Below are positions 54,378 through 62,801 of a stretch of 64,000 bases of DNA, one piece after another. A model generated the notes under the pieces. That model ran no database searches. It was not told where the DNA came from and saw only the letters and a list, made by a program, of their open reading frames with translations. This DNA comes from JBBIND01 sp037444075 (GTDB taxonomy: Bacteria; Acidobacteriota; Terriglobia; Bryobacterales; Bryobacteraceae). Location of the stretch: contig JBBIND010000005.1 in NCBI GenBank assembly GCA_037444075.1, positions 33,056 to 97,055 on the forward strand, written 5' to 3'. The position numbers and the translations under genes were made by a program. Numbering within the stretch: the stretch's first letter is position 1; every line of letters begins with the position of its first letter.

Positions 54378-55691
54378 CTACTCCTGCTCCAGCCGGAGCT
54401 TGAGGAAGTGCGTGGCGCACGAGATACAGGGATCGTAGTTCCGGATGGCTTGTTCGCACTGCCAGGTGATTTGGTCGGCAGGCTTGTGGGCAATCTCCGG
54501 CACGAGCCGCCAGAGATCGTCTTCTATCCGCTTCAGGTTTTGGGCCGTAGGCGGAATGATCCGCGCGTTCTGGATCAGCCCCGCGGCGTCCACGCTATAG
54601 CGATGGAACAGGATACCACGCGGCGCCTCCGTGGCGGCTTGCCCGGTGGCCGCTGCCTTCGCCTCCGCGGGGGCTCGCGGCAGAGCCGGGGGCTCGTAGT
54701 CCTGAATGATGCGCAGCGCTTCCTCGCAGGCGAAAACCAGTTCAACGGCTCGCACGATGATGCTCTTGAACTGATTCAGGCACGGCAGTCGCAACCCCAC
54801 GTCCTCAGCCGCCTGGCGGGCGGCCGCGGGCAGGCGGTCGTAGTTGAGGTTGAACCGCGCCAGCGGACCCACCAGGAAACTACTCCGCTCCCGCATCTGT
54901 GAATGCAGCGCGTTGGAGTGACGTACATGGCGCTCAGTGAACTCTTCCTCGTAGCCGGCTACCTCGATATCCAACCCTTTGTTGGACACCAGCCGGCCTT
55001 CGCAGAGCGCGTACTCTTCCGGATGCGACAAGGCCACAAACTCATAGTCCTGCTCAAATTCCGGAAACTCGAACTTGCTGACCAGCTGCGCCGTTTCGAT
55101 AGAGGCGTCCCGCGCCCATTTCAGGTCCTCGACGATGCCGCGCAATTCGGCCCGCGTCGGCGCCCGGTAGAAACCGCCCACCGCGGCAGAGACCGGGTGG
55201 ATTTCACGGCCACCCATGAGAGCCACCAGGTGGTTGCCGGTCTTCTTCAGACGGAGCGCCTTCTCGACAACCTCGCGGTGATCCCGGGCCAGTTCCAGAA
55301 CATCCTGGTAGCCCAGGAAGTCCGGCGCATGGAGCATGTAAACGTGCAGAGCATGGCTCTCAATCCACTCGCCGCAATAGAAGAGGCGCCTCAGCTGGCG
55401 CACCATGGGATCCACGCTGATCCCTAGCGCGTATTCCAGCGCGTGCACGGCACTCATCTGGTAGGCGATGGGACAGATGCCGCAAATGCGCGCGGTGATG
55501 TCCGGAACTTCGCTGAAATGGCGTCCGCGCAGGAAGGCCTCAAACAGGCGCGGGGGCTCAAAGATGTTCAGTTTCAGGTCCTGAACACGGTCCCCCTTCA
55601 GTTTGACGAACAGCGCGCCTTCACCCTCGACTCGCGCCAGGTAATCGACTTTGATGGTCATGGCGCGTTTGCCAGCCGTCTTGGTGCTCAT
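54378..55691 (-). CDS. hydA: [NiFe]-hydrogenase large (alpha) subunit, group 3b-type
   Basis: ATG 55691 gives 437 residues. The proximal nickel motif is RICGICPIAYQ (Tyr in place of the usual His, as I recall for group 3b), and the distal motif DPCISCATHFL is followed by a nine-residue tail for the protease. GNHLVALMGGREIHP is also conserved. The gene order hydB-hydG-hydD-hydA is that of the Pyrococcus sulfhydrogenase, an NADP(H)-linked soluble enzyme; coenzyme choice here is inferred. Confidence 0.93.
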   Translation of the reverse strand: MSTKTAGKRAMTIKVDYLARVEGEGALFVKLKGDRVQDLKLNIFEPPRLFEAFLRGRHFSEVPDITARICGICPIAYQMSAVHALEYALGISVDPMVRQLRRLFYCGEWIESHALHVYMLHAPDFLGYQDVLELARDHREVVEKALRLKKTGNHLVALMGGREIHPVSAAVGGFYRAPTRAELRGIVEDLKWARDASIETAQLVSKFEFPEFEQDYEFVALSHPEEYALCEGRLVSNKGLDIEVAGYEEEFTERHVRHSNALHSQMRERSSFLVGPLARFNLNYDRLPAAARQAAEDVGLRLPCLNQFKSIIVRAVELVFACEEALRIIQDYEPPALPRAPAEAKAAATGQAATEAPRGILFHRYSVDAAGLIQNARIIPPTAQNLKRIEDDLWRLVPEIAHKPADQITWQCEQAIRNYDPCISCATHFLKLRLEQE

Positions 55692-56476
55692 GCCGGCTCC
55701 CTTCCTTCGACGGCCCGGCGATAGTGCCAGGCCCACGCGTTGTAAGAGCGGAACAGGCGCAGGACTTGTTCGCTATCGTAGCCTTGGTTCTGAAACCTCT
55801 CGCTAAGTGACAGCGAATTCGGATTCTCCATGGGTCCGAAGCAGCCGTAGCAACCCCGCCCGTAGGCCGGGCAAATCCCTCCGCACCCTGCCTGCGTCAC
55901 CGGCCCGAGGCAGGCGGTCCCCTGCGCCACGGAAATGCAGACGTTGCCCCGCCGCTTGCACTCCAGGCACACGCTGTAAGTGGGGATGTTCGGCTTGCGG
56001 CCCGCCAGCGTGGCGCTCAGTAACTCAAGCAGCTGTTGCTTGCTGATGGGGCAGCCACGGAGTTCAAAATCCACCGGCACGTGCTCGGCGACAGGAGTGG
56101 AGGATTTGAGCGTATGAATGAAGTCCGGCGAAGCATAGACGTAGCGGACGAACTCGCCCGTGTCCTGCCAGTTCCGCAGCGCCTGAATCCCGCCTGAGGT
56201 GGCGCACGCGCCGATCGTGATGAGCGTGCGGCACTGCCTGCGCACTTGTTGGATGCGCTCGGCATCGTGATGCGTGGTGATGGAACCCTCCACCAGCCCG
56301 ATGTCGTACGGCCCTTTCCGCATGTTGCGTGAAGCTTCTGGGAAATAGGCGATGTCGACCGCCCCGGTCACGTCCAGCAATTCATCTTCGGCGTCGAGCA
56401 GACTGAGCTGGCAGCCATCGCAGGAAGCGAACTTGAACACGGCCAACGTCGGTCTGCGTTTTCCGTTAGAGTTCAT
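55688..56476 (-). CDS. hydD: [NiFe]-hydrogenase small (delta) subunit, group 3b-type
   Basis: The 262-residue protein has FASCDGCQLSLLDAEDEL, GSITTHHDAERI, IGACATSGGIQ and ELRGCPISKQQLLELL for the proximal cluster. Two further cysteine groups (CLECKRRGNVC and CGGICPAYGRGCYGC) add medial and distal clusters. This matches the delta subunit of group 3b enzymes. It overlaps hydA by four bases and hydG by 11. Confidence 0.94.
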   Translation of the reverse strand: MNSNGKRRPTLAVFKFASCDGCQLSLLDAEDELLDVTGAVDIAYFPEASRNMRKGPYDIGLVEGSITTHHDAERIQQVRRQCRTLITIGACATSGGIQALRNWQDTGEFVRYVYASPDFIHTLKSSTPVAEHVPVDFELRGCPISKQQLLELLSATLAGRKPNIPTYSVCLECKRRGNVCISVAQGTACLGPVTQAGCGGICPAYGRGCYGCFGPMENPNSLSLSERFQNQGYDSEQVLRLFRSYNAWAWHYRRAVEGREPA

Positions 56477-57314
56477 AGCGGTCCATCCAGTTCTTCATCT
56501 GACCGTATTCGAACACCGGCCCATCCTTGCAAACGAAGTAGGGTCCCATCTGACAGTGGCCGCAGAAACCCACGGCGCACTTCATATTGCGTTCCATGGA
56601 AAGGTAGATGTCCTGATCACTCACACCTCGCGACTTCAGTTCGCGGATCACATAGCGCATCATGATCTCCGGCCCGCAGACCATCGCTACCGTCCGTTCC
56701 GGCTCCAGCCGCACATGGCGGAACAGGGTTGTGACCACGCCTACGTTGCCGCGCCAACTCAAGCCGCCGTAGTCCACCGTGGTCATGATTTGCGTGTCCG
56801 GAACGTAGGTCCAGGCCGCCAGTTGCTTGCGGTACAGCTGGTCGCGCGGGCTGCGCGCCCCGTAGAGCACTATCAGGCGGCCATAGTCGCCCCGATGGCG
56901 GAGAATCTGATAAATCACCGGCCGCAACGGCGCCAGCCCGATGCCTCCGGCGACGACCACCACATCCTTACCGCGCGCCGCCTGAACCGGCCAGCTCGTG
57001 CCATAGGGCCCGCGCAGACCGATCGAGTCACCTGACCGGCGTGTCACCAGAGCATGCGTGGCCTTGCCTACCGAGCGCACGGTGTAAACCAGTTTGTTCG
57101 GCTCCTCCGGGTCGCCGCTGATCGAAATGGGCAACTCCCCCACGCCGAACACATACAGCATGCTGAACTGACCCGGGGAGAACGCGGGCAGAGACTGGTC
57201 GGGGCCAGGCTCGACGGTCAGCGTGACGGTATCATAGGTTTCCTTCTCTGTCCTCGTCACGCGCCCCGTTGAGGGGAGCATTACCTCAGGCAGGCTCTCC
57301 GTCAGGGTGCTCAT
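56466..57314 (-). CDS. hydG: Hydrogenase FAD/NAD(P)-binding (gamma) subunit
   Basis: The 282-residue protein is a ferredoxin-NADP reductase-like domain: FAD site (SPGQFSMLYVFGVGELPISIS), nucleotide site (VVVAGGIGLAPLRPVI and MVCGPEIMMRYVI), and a C-terminal [2Fe-2S] motif (CAVGFCGHCQMGPYFVC). It exchanges electrons between NAD(P)H and the other subunits. ATG 57314 overlaps the cNMP-domain gene by four bases. Confidence 0.94.
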   Translation of the reverse strand: MSTLTESLPEVMLPSTGRVTRTEKETYDTVTLTVEPGPDQSLPAFSPGQFSMLYVFGVGELPISISGDPEEPNKLVYTVRSVGKATHALVTRRSGDSIGLRGPYGTSWPVQAARGKDVVVVAGGIGLAPLRPVIYQILRHRGDYGRLIVLYGARSPRDQLYRKQLAAWTYVPDTQIMTTVDYGGLSWRGNVGVVTTLFRHVRLEPERTVAMVCGPEIMMRYVIRELKSRGVSDQDIYLSMERNMKCAVGFCGHCQMGPYFVCKDGPVFEYGQMKNWMDRYEL

Positions 57315-57793
57315 AACTCCTTGGGTCCTTCGGGGGAGTACATGTCCAGCAACTGCAACCGGGTCGCCTGAAGCCGGCCGGCCACCACTGCCAGCAACCG
57401 GCGCATCAGGGTGTAGCCGAATTCCACGTCCTGGTCGCAAGCTTCCTTCAGCCTTGCTCCGTCGAAGGCCAGCGCCCAGACGCTGCCGACCGCGCGCGCC
57501 TGAAAGTGCTTGCCTCCGGTCGCGCCGAGCACGGACGACCAGCCCAGCGTCTCGCCGTCCTGCAGCGTCTGCACGCGCAGCGTGCGGCCGAGCGCCGTCA
57601 CCTCCAGCCCTACCTTGCCGGAGATGATCACGTAGAAGAAACTGGATTCGTCGCCCTCACGGAAGATGACCTGGTCGCGGTCAAAATGCACTTCGTGGCC
57701 GATGTCCGCCAGCCGGTCAATCTGCTCCGGCTGGAAACCCGCCGTGAAAGGATGCTCGCGGAGGTTGTCGATTACGTTCTTGCCTTTGATCAT
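57311..57793 (-). CDS. Stand-alone cyclic-nucleotide-binding (Crp-like) domain protein
   Basis: The 160-residue protein is one cNMP-binding domain (VIFREGDESSFFYVIISGKV, then GETLGWSSVLG and FQARAVGSVWALAF) plus a C-terminal helix. There is no helix-turn-helix, so it is not a DNA-binding regulator. It lies between hydB and hydG, overlapping hydG by four bases, where the Pyrococcus operon has no gene. It may be a ligand-controlled accessory subunit of the hydrogenase; that is inference. Confidence 0.85.
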   Translation of the reverse strand: MIKGKNVIDNLREHPFTAGFQPEQIDRLADIGHEVHFDRDQVIFREGDESSFFYVIISGKVGLEVTALGRTLRVQTLQDGETLGWSSVLGATGGKHFQARAVGSVWALAFDGARLKEACDQDVEFGYTLMRRLLAVVAGRLQATRLQLLDMYSPEGPKEL

Positions 57794-57797
57794 CTGT

Positions 57798-58949
57798 TTA
57801 TGCCTGCCCAATCGATACTCTTGAGCTTTGCTGGAGAGCGGCGGCTTCCTCGGTGATATCGATCCCCGCCGGACACCAGGTAATGCAGCGGCCACAACCC
57901 ACGCAGCCCAGCGAGTCAAACTGATCCGACCAGGCGGCGAGTTTGTGGGTGAGCCATTGCCGGTAACGTGATTTCGGCGTCAGGCGCACGCTGCCGCCGT
58001 GGATGTAGGAAAAGCTCTGCGTGAAGCACGAATCCCATTTGCGCCAGCGTTCGGCGCGCTTGTTCGTCACGTCGCTGGTATCTTCCACAGTGACGCAGAA
58101 GCAGGTGGGACAGACCATGGTGCAATTGCCGCAACTCAGGCAGCGCGCGGCCACGTCGTCCCAGTGCGGATCCTCAAAGCCGTCGTAGAGCGCCTCCTTC
58201 AAACCCGTCGTTTTCAGGCAGCGTGATTGTTTGCTGCCGGCAGCGTCCACGGCTTCCACTGCCTTGCGCATTTGCTCTGCGCTGGCTTCGGAGGTCTCAA
58301 TCTCGGCCAGCACAGAGGCGCCCTCTTCGCTGCCAACTTCCACCAGAAAGTGGGGCTGCCCGTCGTCGACGCTCTCGGTGAGAGCCAGATCAAAGCCCGA
58401 TTGTGCCCTGGGTCCCGTCCCCAGCGAGGCGCAGAAACAGGTCGCGGCGGATACGGTGCACTGCACGGCCACTACAAACGCACCGCGCCGGCGTGCGTCG
58501 TAATGCATATCCGGGTAGCGGTCCTCCAGCAGGACCCGGTCCTGCCGTGCCATCGCCGCCAATTCGCAGGCGCGAGGGCCGATGAAAGCGTATCGCGGCG
58601 CGGGATCCTGCTCGAACAAAATGCGGAATTCGCCGTTCTCCCGCTCAGCCGAATACAGTTTCAGTTGGGGCGGGTGCAGGAAGTACTTCAATCCGCGCTG
58701 TCCCACCACGTATCCGAACAGCGCTCCGTCAGAGCGCTTCTTCAGGCGGCAGGTGGCAGGCTCAGCCTCCAGCGTCCACCCGGAGGGCAAATCCTCGATC
58801 CCCTCCAGCGGTTCGTAAACTATGGAGCCATCGCGTACAACCGGGCCGATGACTTGGAAACCGCGGTGCTTCAGGACTTCGATTAGTTGCGCAAGCCCTG
58901 TAAGCCCGATAACACTATTCCCATGTGCTGCGGAGGATGAACTGGCCAT
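57798..58949 (-). CDS. hydB: Hydrogenase [4Fe-4S] (beta) subunit
   Basis: The 383-residue protein contains FIGPRACELAAMARQDRVLL in the central domain and two [4Fe-4S] motifs, CLSCGNCTMVCPTCFC and CVGCGRCITWCPAGID, near the C-terminus. This is the sulfhydrogenase beta subunit family, related to anaerobic sulfite reductase A. It is the first gene of the hydrogenase locus; AAGGTG stands 11 bases before the ATG. Confidence 0.93.
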   Translation of the reverse strand: MASSSSAAHGNSVIGLTGLAQLIEVLKHRGFQVIGPVVRDGSIVYEPLEGIEDLPSGWTLEAEPATCRLKKRSDGALFGYVVGQRGLKYFLHPPQLKLYSAERENGEFRILFEQDPAPRYAFIGPRACELAAMARQDRVLLEDRYPDMHYDARRRGAFVVAVQCTVSAATCFCASLGTGPRAQSGFDLALTESVDDGQPHFLVEVGSEEGASVLAEIETSEASAEQMRKAVEAVDAAGSKQSRCLKTTGLKEALYDGFEDPHWDDVAARCLSCGNCTMVCPTCFCVTVEDTSDVTNKRAERWRKWDSCFTQSFSYIHGGSVRLTPKSRYRQWLTHKLAAWSDQFDSLGCVGCGRCITWCPAGIDITEEAAALQQSSRVSIGQA

Positions 58950-58980
58950 CTTGTAAACAACACCTTTTTACTTCCGTGAG

Positions 58981-58996
58981 TGCAATTCAGCTTCCA
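58981..58996 (-). promoter_or_regulatory. Candidate sigma-54 promoter of the hydrogenase locus
   Basis: On the minus strand TGGAA begins at 58996 and TTGCA ends at 58981, with the GG and GC doublets exactly 12 bases apart as in -24/-12 promoters. The start site would fall near 58970, about 20 bases before the hydB ATG. An imperfect inverted repeat, CCGCACG-N5-CGTGTGG at 59032-59050, is a possible activator site. Confidence 0.45.
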
Positions 58997-59283
58997 GACG
59001 ATATCCGGCGAAATACCAATGACTTGCGCGTCCGCACGAGGGCCGTGTGGGGCATATAACACAAGAAAAAGACCCCATTATCTGAATATCACCCAACCAC
59101 GGCAGCGGTGCGGCAGTTCACCCATGCGCCTGCCCTCGATGCCGTCGGCCGTGCCCGTGCACCCGGTTGAAGAGGCGAAGCGCTGCGCACTTTGGCGTCA
59201 CAACGATATCGCTGCCGACTTGGGCTTGGCGGAATACGCGTTTCCGGTTGCGTGTACGGGTCGTTGTCCTCCACAGGTGAGGG
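58997..59283. other. Intergenic region upstream of the hydrogenase locus
   Basis: Apart from the inverted repeat at 59032-59050 I recognise nothing here. Several open frames cross it but none resembles a protein I know or shows a convincing ribosome site. Confidence 0.4.
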
Positions 59284-61317
59284 CTAAAGGGGGGCGTCCA
59301 GACTGACCAGTTCGACGTAGCCGCGGCGGGCGAGGAACTTGAAGTAGCCGGTGAAGTCGAATTCCAGGGGGCCAAGCTCCAGCCGCGTCAGCCGTATGAC
59401 TTCGGCGAGATTGCGCTTGCCGTCGCACCAGTAGAGGGCCGTCGCCAGGCGAACGTCCCAGGCGCCGGAGGGCCATCCCTCGCGCTGTTCGTGGGGCAGG
59501 TCGTCCAACGGCAGGGAGCCGAAGCGCTTGCGGCGGACAACGAGTCGGGCGGCCTCCTCGAGCTTTGGATCCGCGGGCGGAGCGGCAGGCTGAATCTTCG
59601 TCTTGAGGCCGAGTTCAGCCGCGCGGCCGTCCACAGCCTCGCGTAGCCTGGCTGCCTGTTCGCCGGCGAAGGCGCGCAGGCGCGCCGCGAGCGGCGACAG
59701 GTCGAGGCCCGGCGCGAGCCTCCGCGCCGACTCCACCGCTTGCATCTCCCGCTCCGCAGAATAGTCGAGCTTCTCCAGCCCGTCGTGCAGAAGCCGTGCC
59801 AGGGACGCGGCGTCGCGGGCGGAGAAGACGCGGTCGATCGCCGGTGCGCCCGCTGTCAGCACCTGCCGGTAGCCACGGGTGAGCGACACTTCCGCCAGCC
59901 ATCGCGCCTCCGGCTCGCCCGCCGAGGCCAGGAAGTAGAGGAAGGCCGCGTTGACCACGGTCAAGTCTTTCAGTGAACGCGGGTCCACGTCGTCGGGCGT
60001 GTCCTCGCTGTTGTGGTGCGTGTGGACGCCGCTGCCGCTGTAAGGCCACACCGTGGGCACGCCGATCGTCGGGTCGCCGAGGAAGGAGTCCGTCCCCATC
60101 GTGTAAGCCTTCTCGTGAAAGGGCCGCCGCGGCGGGCGGGTCGAGAAGTACATTTCCGCCAGCCGCATCGTGAAGGCGTCCACATAGGACTTGGCCACGT
60201 GCGGGTTGAGATGGAAGGTGTACTCCGTACCGGCGAGATGATAGAAGCCCGCGGGCGTGTCCAGGCATATCGCCGCGATGGTGTTGCGTATGCGCTCGGG
60301 GTTAGCGGCGATGTAGTGCATGGAGCCGTACAATTCGCCCATCGCGAGCATGCGGATGCCACGCCGGGGGCGGGGCAGCCTTCCGGCGGCGATCAGCCGT
60401 TCCAGCGCCGCCATGCCTTCCAGCATGGCCGCCACGCCGGTGGCGTTATCTTGCGCCCCCGTCTCCGAGGTATGGCCCAGCGTCAGAACCTCCTCGGCTC
60501 CGCCGGCCCCCGGAATGAAGCCGGTGACGTAGGGGTAAGCGCCTTCGTAGTAGCGGCTGTCCACCTCGGCCCTGACGCGCACTCTCCCGCCGCCGAGCGC
60601 CTTGCGCAGCCACTCCGCCTGCCGTGGCGTGATGGAGAAGCCCACCAGCGGGGCGTCCCCCTTGGTGAGTCCCCAGCCTTTGTCGCCCCAGGCGTTGATC
60701 CAATGCCGCCCGTCTTTCAGGTCCGGGTTTTCGGTGAACGCGTTAATGGCGCCGAGCGCGCCCTTTTTCGCCAGCAGCCACTTGATCCCCGCCGGGTTGC
60801 GGCTTGTGAGCACGAGCTTGCCTTTCAGGTCCATCTGCTCGAGGACACGCGGTGAGGCATCGCCGGCATCCACCACCTCGGCGACGACGCCGCCCGGCGG
60901 CGTGGGTCCGCTCCACATGGCCAGCGAGGCCGGCTCGCTCCGATAGTCGGCCAGCAGGCGGAACTCCTCCGGCGGCGCCGGCTCCAGCACCTCCAGCCGC
61001 GCCTCCCGGGCGTCCCAGGCCAGCGGCATCGTCCAGTAGCCGAACTGCGTCACCCCGTCGGCCGGCGGGCGCGCGATCCGGACCTCCTTCAGCCCCGCCT
61101 CGCGCATGGCGCGCTCCAGGTACGCCGCCGTTTCTTCGAACTTCGGGAAGGTGAACCAGCGGTCGGTCTCGTAGACGCGGCGCATGTATTCCATCGCCCG
61201 CCCGGAGTTGACCTCCGCGTGGAGTTGTTTCAACAGCGCCGCCAGCCCCTGCTCGGAAGCTGTGGCGGCGCCGGCCCCAAATACAATAAAAAGGCCGCAC
61301 GCAAAGAGCTTGTTCAT
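59284..61317 (-). CDS. Secreted M28-like zinc peptidase
   Basis: The 677-residue protein has a signal peptide (residues 1-21, ending ATA-SEQG), a PA-like insert (VLEQMDLKGKLVLTSRNPAG), and an M28-type catalytic domain. The catalytic domain shows LGHTSETGAQDNATGVAAMLEG (first metal ligands), AMGELYGS, and HTHHNSEDTPDDVD (distal His). A C-terminal domain of about 150 residues resembles a winged helix (GKRNLAEVIRLTRLELG). It should be an extracellular or periplasmic aminopeptidase; the substrate is unknown. It overlaps the next upstream gene by four bases. Confidence 0.82.
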   Translation of the reverse strand: MNKLFACGLFIVFGAGAATASEQGLAALLKQLHAEVNSGRAMEYMRRVYETDRWFTFPKFEETAAYLERAMREAGLKEVRIARPPADGVTQFGYWTMPLAWDAREARLEVLEPAPPEEFRLLADYRSEPASLAMWSGPTPPGGVVAEVVDAGDASPRVLEQMDLKGKLVLTSRNPAGIKWLLAKKGALGAINAFTENPDLKDGRHWINAWGDKGWGLTKGDAPLVGFSITPRQAEWLRKALGGGRVRVRAEVDSRYYEGAYPYVTGFIPGAGGAEEVLTLGHTSETGAQDNATGVAAMLEGMAALERLIAAGRLPRPRRGIRMLAMGELYGSMHYIAANPERIRNTIAAICLDTPAGFYHLAGTEYTFHLNPHVAKSYVDAFTMRLAEMYFSTRPPRRPFHEKAYTMGTDSFLGDPTIGVPTVWPYSGSGVHTHHNSEDTPDDVDPRSLKDLTVVNAAFLYFLASAGEPEARWLAEVSLTRGYRQVLTAGAPAIDRVFSARDAASLARLLHDGLEKLDYSAEREMQAVESARRLAPGLDLSPLAARLRAFAGEQAARLREAVDGRAAELGLKTKIQPAAPPADPKLEEAARLVVRRKRFGSLPLDDLPHEQREGWPSGAWDVRLATALYWCDGKRNLAEVIRLTRLELGPLEFDFTGYFKFLARRGYVELVSLDAPL

Positions 61318-62459
61318 ATCGGCAACGACGCTTTCAGAACGATCTTCTTACCCGCCGCCCGGTCCTCGATGGTCAGGACGCCGTTTTCCAGCCTCACTTC
61401 GTCGACTTTCGTGAATCCTTCCGGCGCGCGGACGTAGAACATGAGGAAGCGGGCCTCGATCTTCGATTTCGCCGGCAGCCAGCGGTAGGTAGGCGCGCCG
61501 AACAACGTGCCCATCGAGATGGCCTCGCGGCGCGGCACGTCGTAGGGCTGCGTGGAGAACTCCAGCCCGCGGGCCAGCCTGAGCGTCGGCGGGTAGTTGT
61601 CCCAGCTTTGCACCCACGGAAACTCCTCGCGGCGGAAGACGTAGCCGAGCATGAGCCGCTTTTCCAGGTTGAGCGCGGTGATCCAAGCCAGCCGCCGCTC
61701 CGGGTCCATCAGGCAGGTAGTGTGCTCCATGGAATCCGGCTTTGCCGGAGCGGCGCGGACGTCCACGACGCCGCCGTCTACGCCCGGCGCCATGGGCCAG
61801 ATGAAATCCCGCCCGGGGGCCACCCGATGCGGACGCGGGCCGGGCCTGCCGGGATAGGAACGGGTCTGGGCGCGCGTGGCGGACATGTCCACCACCGTTT
61901 TCTCCGGGGCCAGGAAGGGCGAGCCGATGGTGGCGTGCTCGGCCCAGACCACCGGCCGGTCGAAGGCGAGCAGGCTTTCCAGTTCGCTGTCGACGTAGAC
62001 GACGTTTTCGCCGTCCACCAGGCGATGCGTGCGCGTGAGAACTTCCTGAACCAGAGGCAGATGGACGCGGAACGCCACGGTCGTGACTCCAGCCGCCTTC
62101 TCCGAGCGGATTGTCTCCCAAGGCAGGCGGTGCGCCTCGCCATGGCCCTGCAGCCCCGCCGCGCGCTCCTGTTCGGAGACCGGGCCGAAGCCATCGACGC
62201 AGACGAAATGACCGAGCGAGGCGCCGGTCCACGGGGCACTGCCGGCCTCGCGCGCCATGCGCGAAGGGTTCCACATCGGGCTGAGCCGTTCCGGGTCGTC
62301 CTTGAGGACAAGGTCGGCCATTGCGCCGCCGTTCGTCAGGATAATCAGCTCGAGCTTGTCGTTCGACGCCACGATGGCCTGGCGTCCCTCGAACTCGCCG
62401 GGCCGCTGCGCCGCGGCCGGCAGGGCCAGGATGAGGAAAGCGATGGTGAGTTTGCTCAT
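61314..62459 (-). CDS. Secreted galactose-mutarotase-like (aldose-epimerase fold) protein
   Basis: The 381-residue protein has a signal peptide (LTIAFLILALPAAAQ), then a beta-rich domain with NDKLELIILTNGGAMADLVL and HRLPWETIRSEKA typical of mutarotase-like carbohydrate-binding enzymes. Similar secreted proteins are abundant in Solibacter-like genomes. Substrate unknown. A piece of this gene (61864-61917) reappears after the gap at 62492-62545, indicating a paralogue or misassembly upstream. Confidence 0.65.
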   Translation of the reverse strand: MSKLTIAFLILALPAAAQRPGEFEGRQAIVASNDKLELIILTNGGAMADLVLKDDPERLSPMWNPSRMAREAGSAPWTGASLGHFVCVDGFGPVSEQERAAGLQGHGEAHRLPWETIRSEKAAGVTTVAFRVHLPLVQEVLTRTHRLVDGENVVYVDSELESLLAFDRPVVWAEHATIGSPFLAPEKTVVDMSATRAQTRSYPGRPGPRPHRVAPGRDFIWPMAPGVDGGVVDVRAAPAKPDSMEHTTCLMDPERRLAWITALNLEKRLMLGYVFRREEFPWVQSWDNYPPTLRLARGLEFSTQPYDVPRREAISMGTLFGAPTYRWLPAKSKIEARFLMFYVRAPEGFTKVDEVRLENGVLTIEDRAAGKKIVLKASLPI

Positions 62460-62481
62460 GATCCGCCGCTATTTGTAAAAG

Positions 62482-62491
62482 NNNNNNNNNN
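62482..62491. other. Assembly gap (10 N)
   Basis: Ten unknown bases just upstream of the mutarotase-like gene. The flanks carry duplicated sequence, so the true gap is probably longer. Confidence 0.98.
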
Positions 62492-62573
62492 GTCTGGGCG
62501 CGCGTGGCGGACATGTCCACCACCGTTTTCTCCGGGGCCAGGAAGAGGAAAACGATGGTGGCTTTGTGCATGA
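62492..62573 (-). pseudogene. Chimeric start of a second mutarotase-like gene
   Basis: From ATG 62573 the minus strand reads a signal-peptide start (MHKATIVFLF) that jumps to LAPEKTVVDMSATRAQ, which belongs to the middle of the neighbouring mutarotase-like gene, and then enters the gap. The leader before the ATG repeats that of the gene at 62459 almost exactly (both contain TTTACAAATAGCGGCGGA). A collapsed tandem paralogue is the simplest explanation. Confidence 0.55.
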
Positions 62574-62581
62574 TTCCGCCG

Positions 62582-62737
62582 CTATTTGTAAAAGAGGATG
62601 TTATCAAGTTCCAGCCAGGCCATGGCCCCGGCCGGCCGCGCGGTCCGGAACAGCAGTATGGTTATGAAAAGCGCATTGACGCCCGGGGACACCGGGCCGA
62701 TAATCGAGTTACTCCGTACAATGTGAGTGGCGCGGAC
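62582..62737 (-). pseudogene. Possible C-terminal remnant of a beta-sandwich protein
   Basis: A minus-strand frame of about 50 residues ending at TAG 62582-62584 reads LFRTARPAGAMAWLELDNIL. This resembles the last strands of lectin-like or carbohydrate-binding domains. No start or rest of gene is visible, so this is tentative. Confidence 0.25.
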
Positions 62738-62746
62738 TAAGTCCGC
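62732..62746. repeat. Perfect 15-base inverted repeat
   Basis: GCGGACT and AGTCCGC flank a single A. It lies between two gene remnants and could be a terminator stem, a protein-binding site or an element end. Confidence 0.45.
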
Positions 62747-62801
62747 CCGGGAATCAGGCAGAACTTCCAGTTACCCCTACCAGTCGTTTCTGTGGGTTGC
62801 C

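Larger units (their letters stand above)
53670..54400 (-). repeat. Upstream copy of the direct repeat flanking the hox cassette (intact)
   Basis: Holds the end of hydA, an intact protease, an intact zinc-less hypA and six codons of hypF. It matches the decayed copy at 47665-48200 in the same orientation. The hox genes (48217-53594) fill exactly the space between the two copies. Confidence 0.8.

Noticed and set aside
58980..59306. Plus-strand open frame of 108 codons upstream of the hydrogenase locus
   Set aside because: No recognisable domain or ribosome site; it overlaps the candidate sigma-54 promoter and the end of the peptidase gene.
61348..62607. Minus-strand open frame of 419 codons crossing the 10-N gap
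   Set aside because: It exists only because the unknown bases keep the frame open; most of it is a shifted frame of the mutarotase-like gene.
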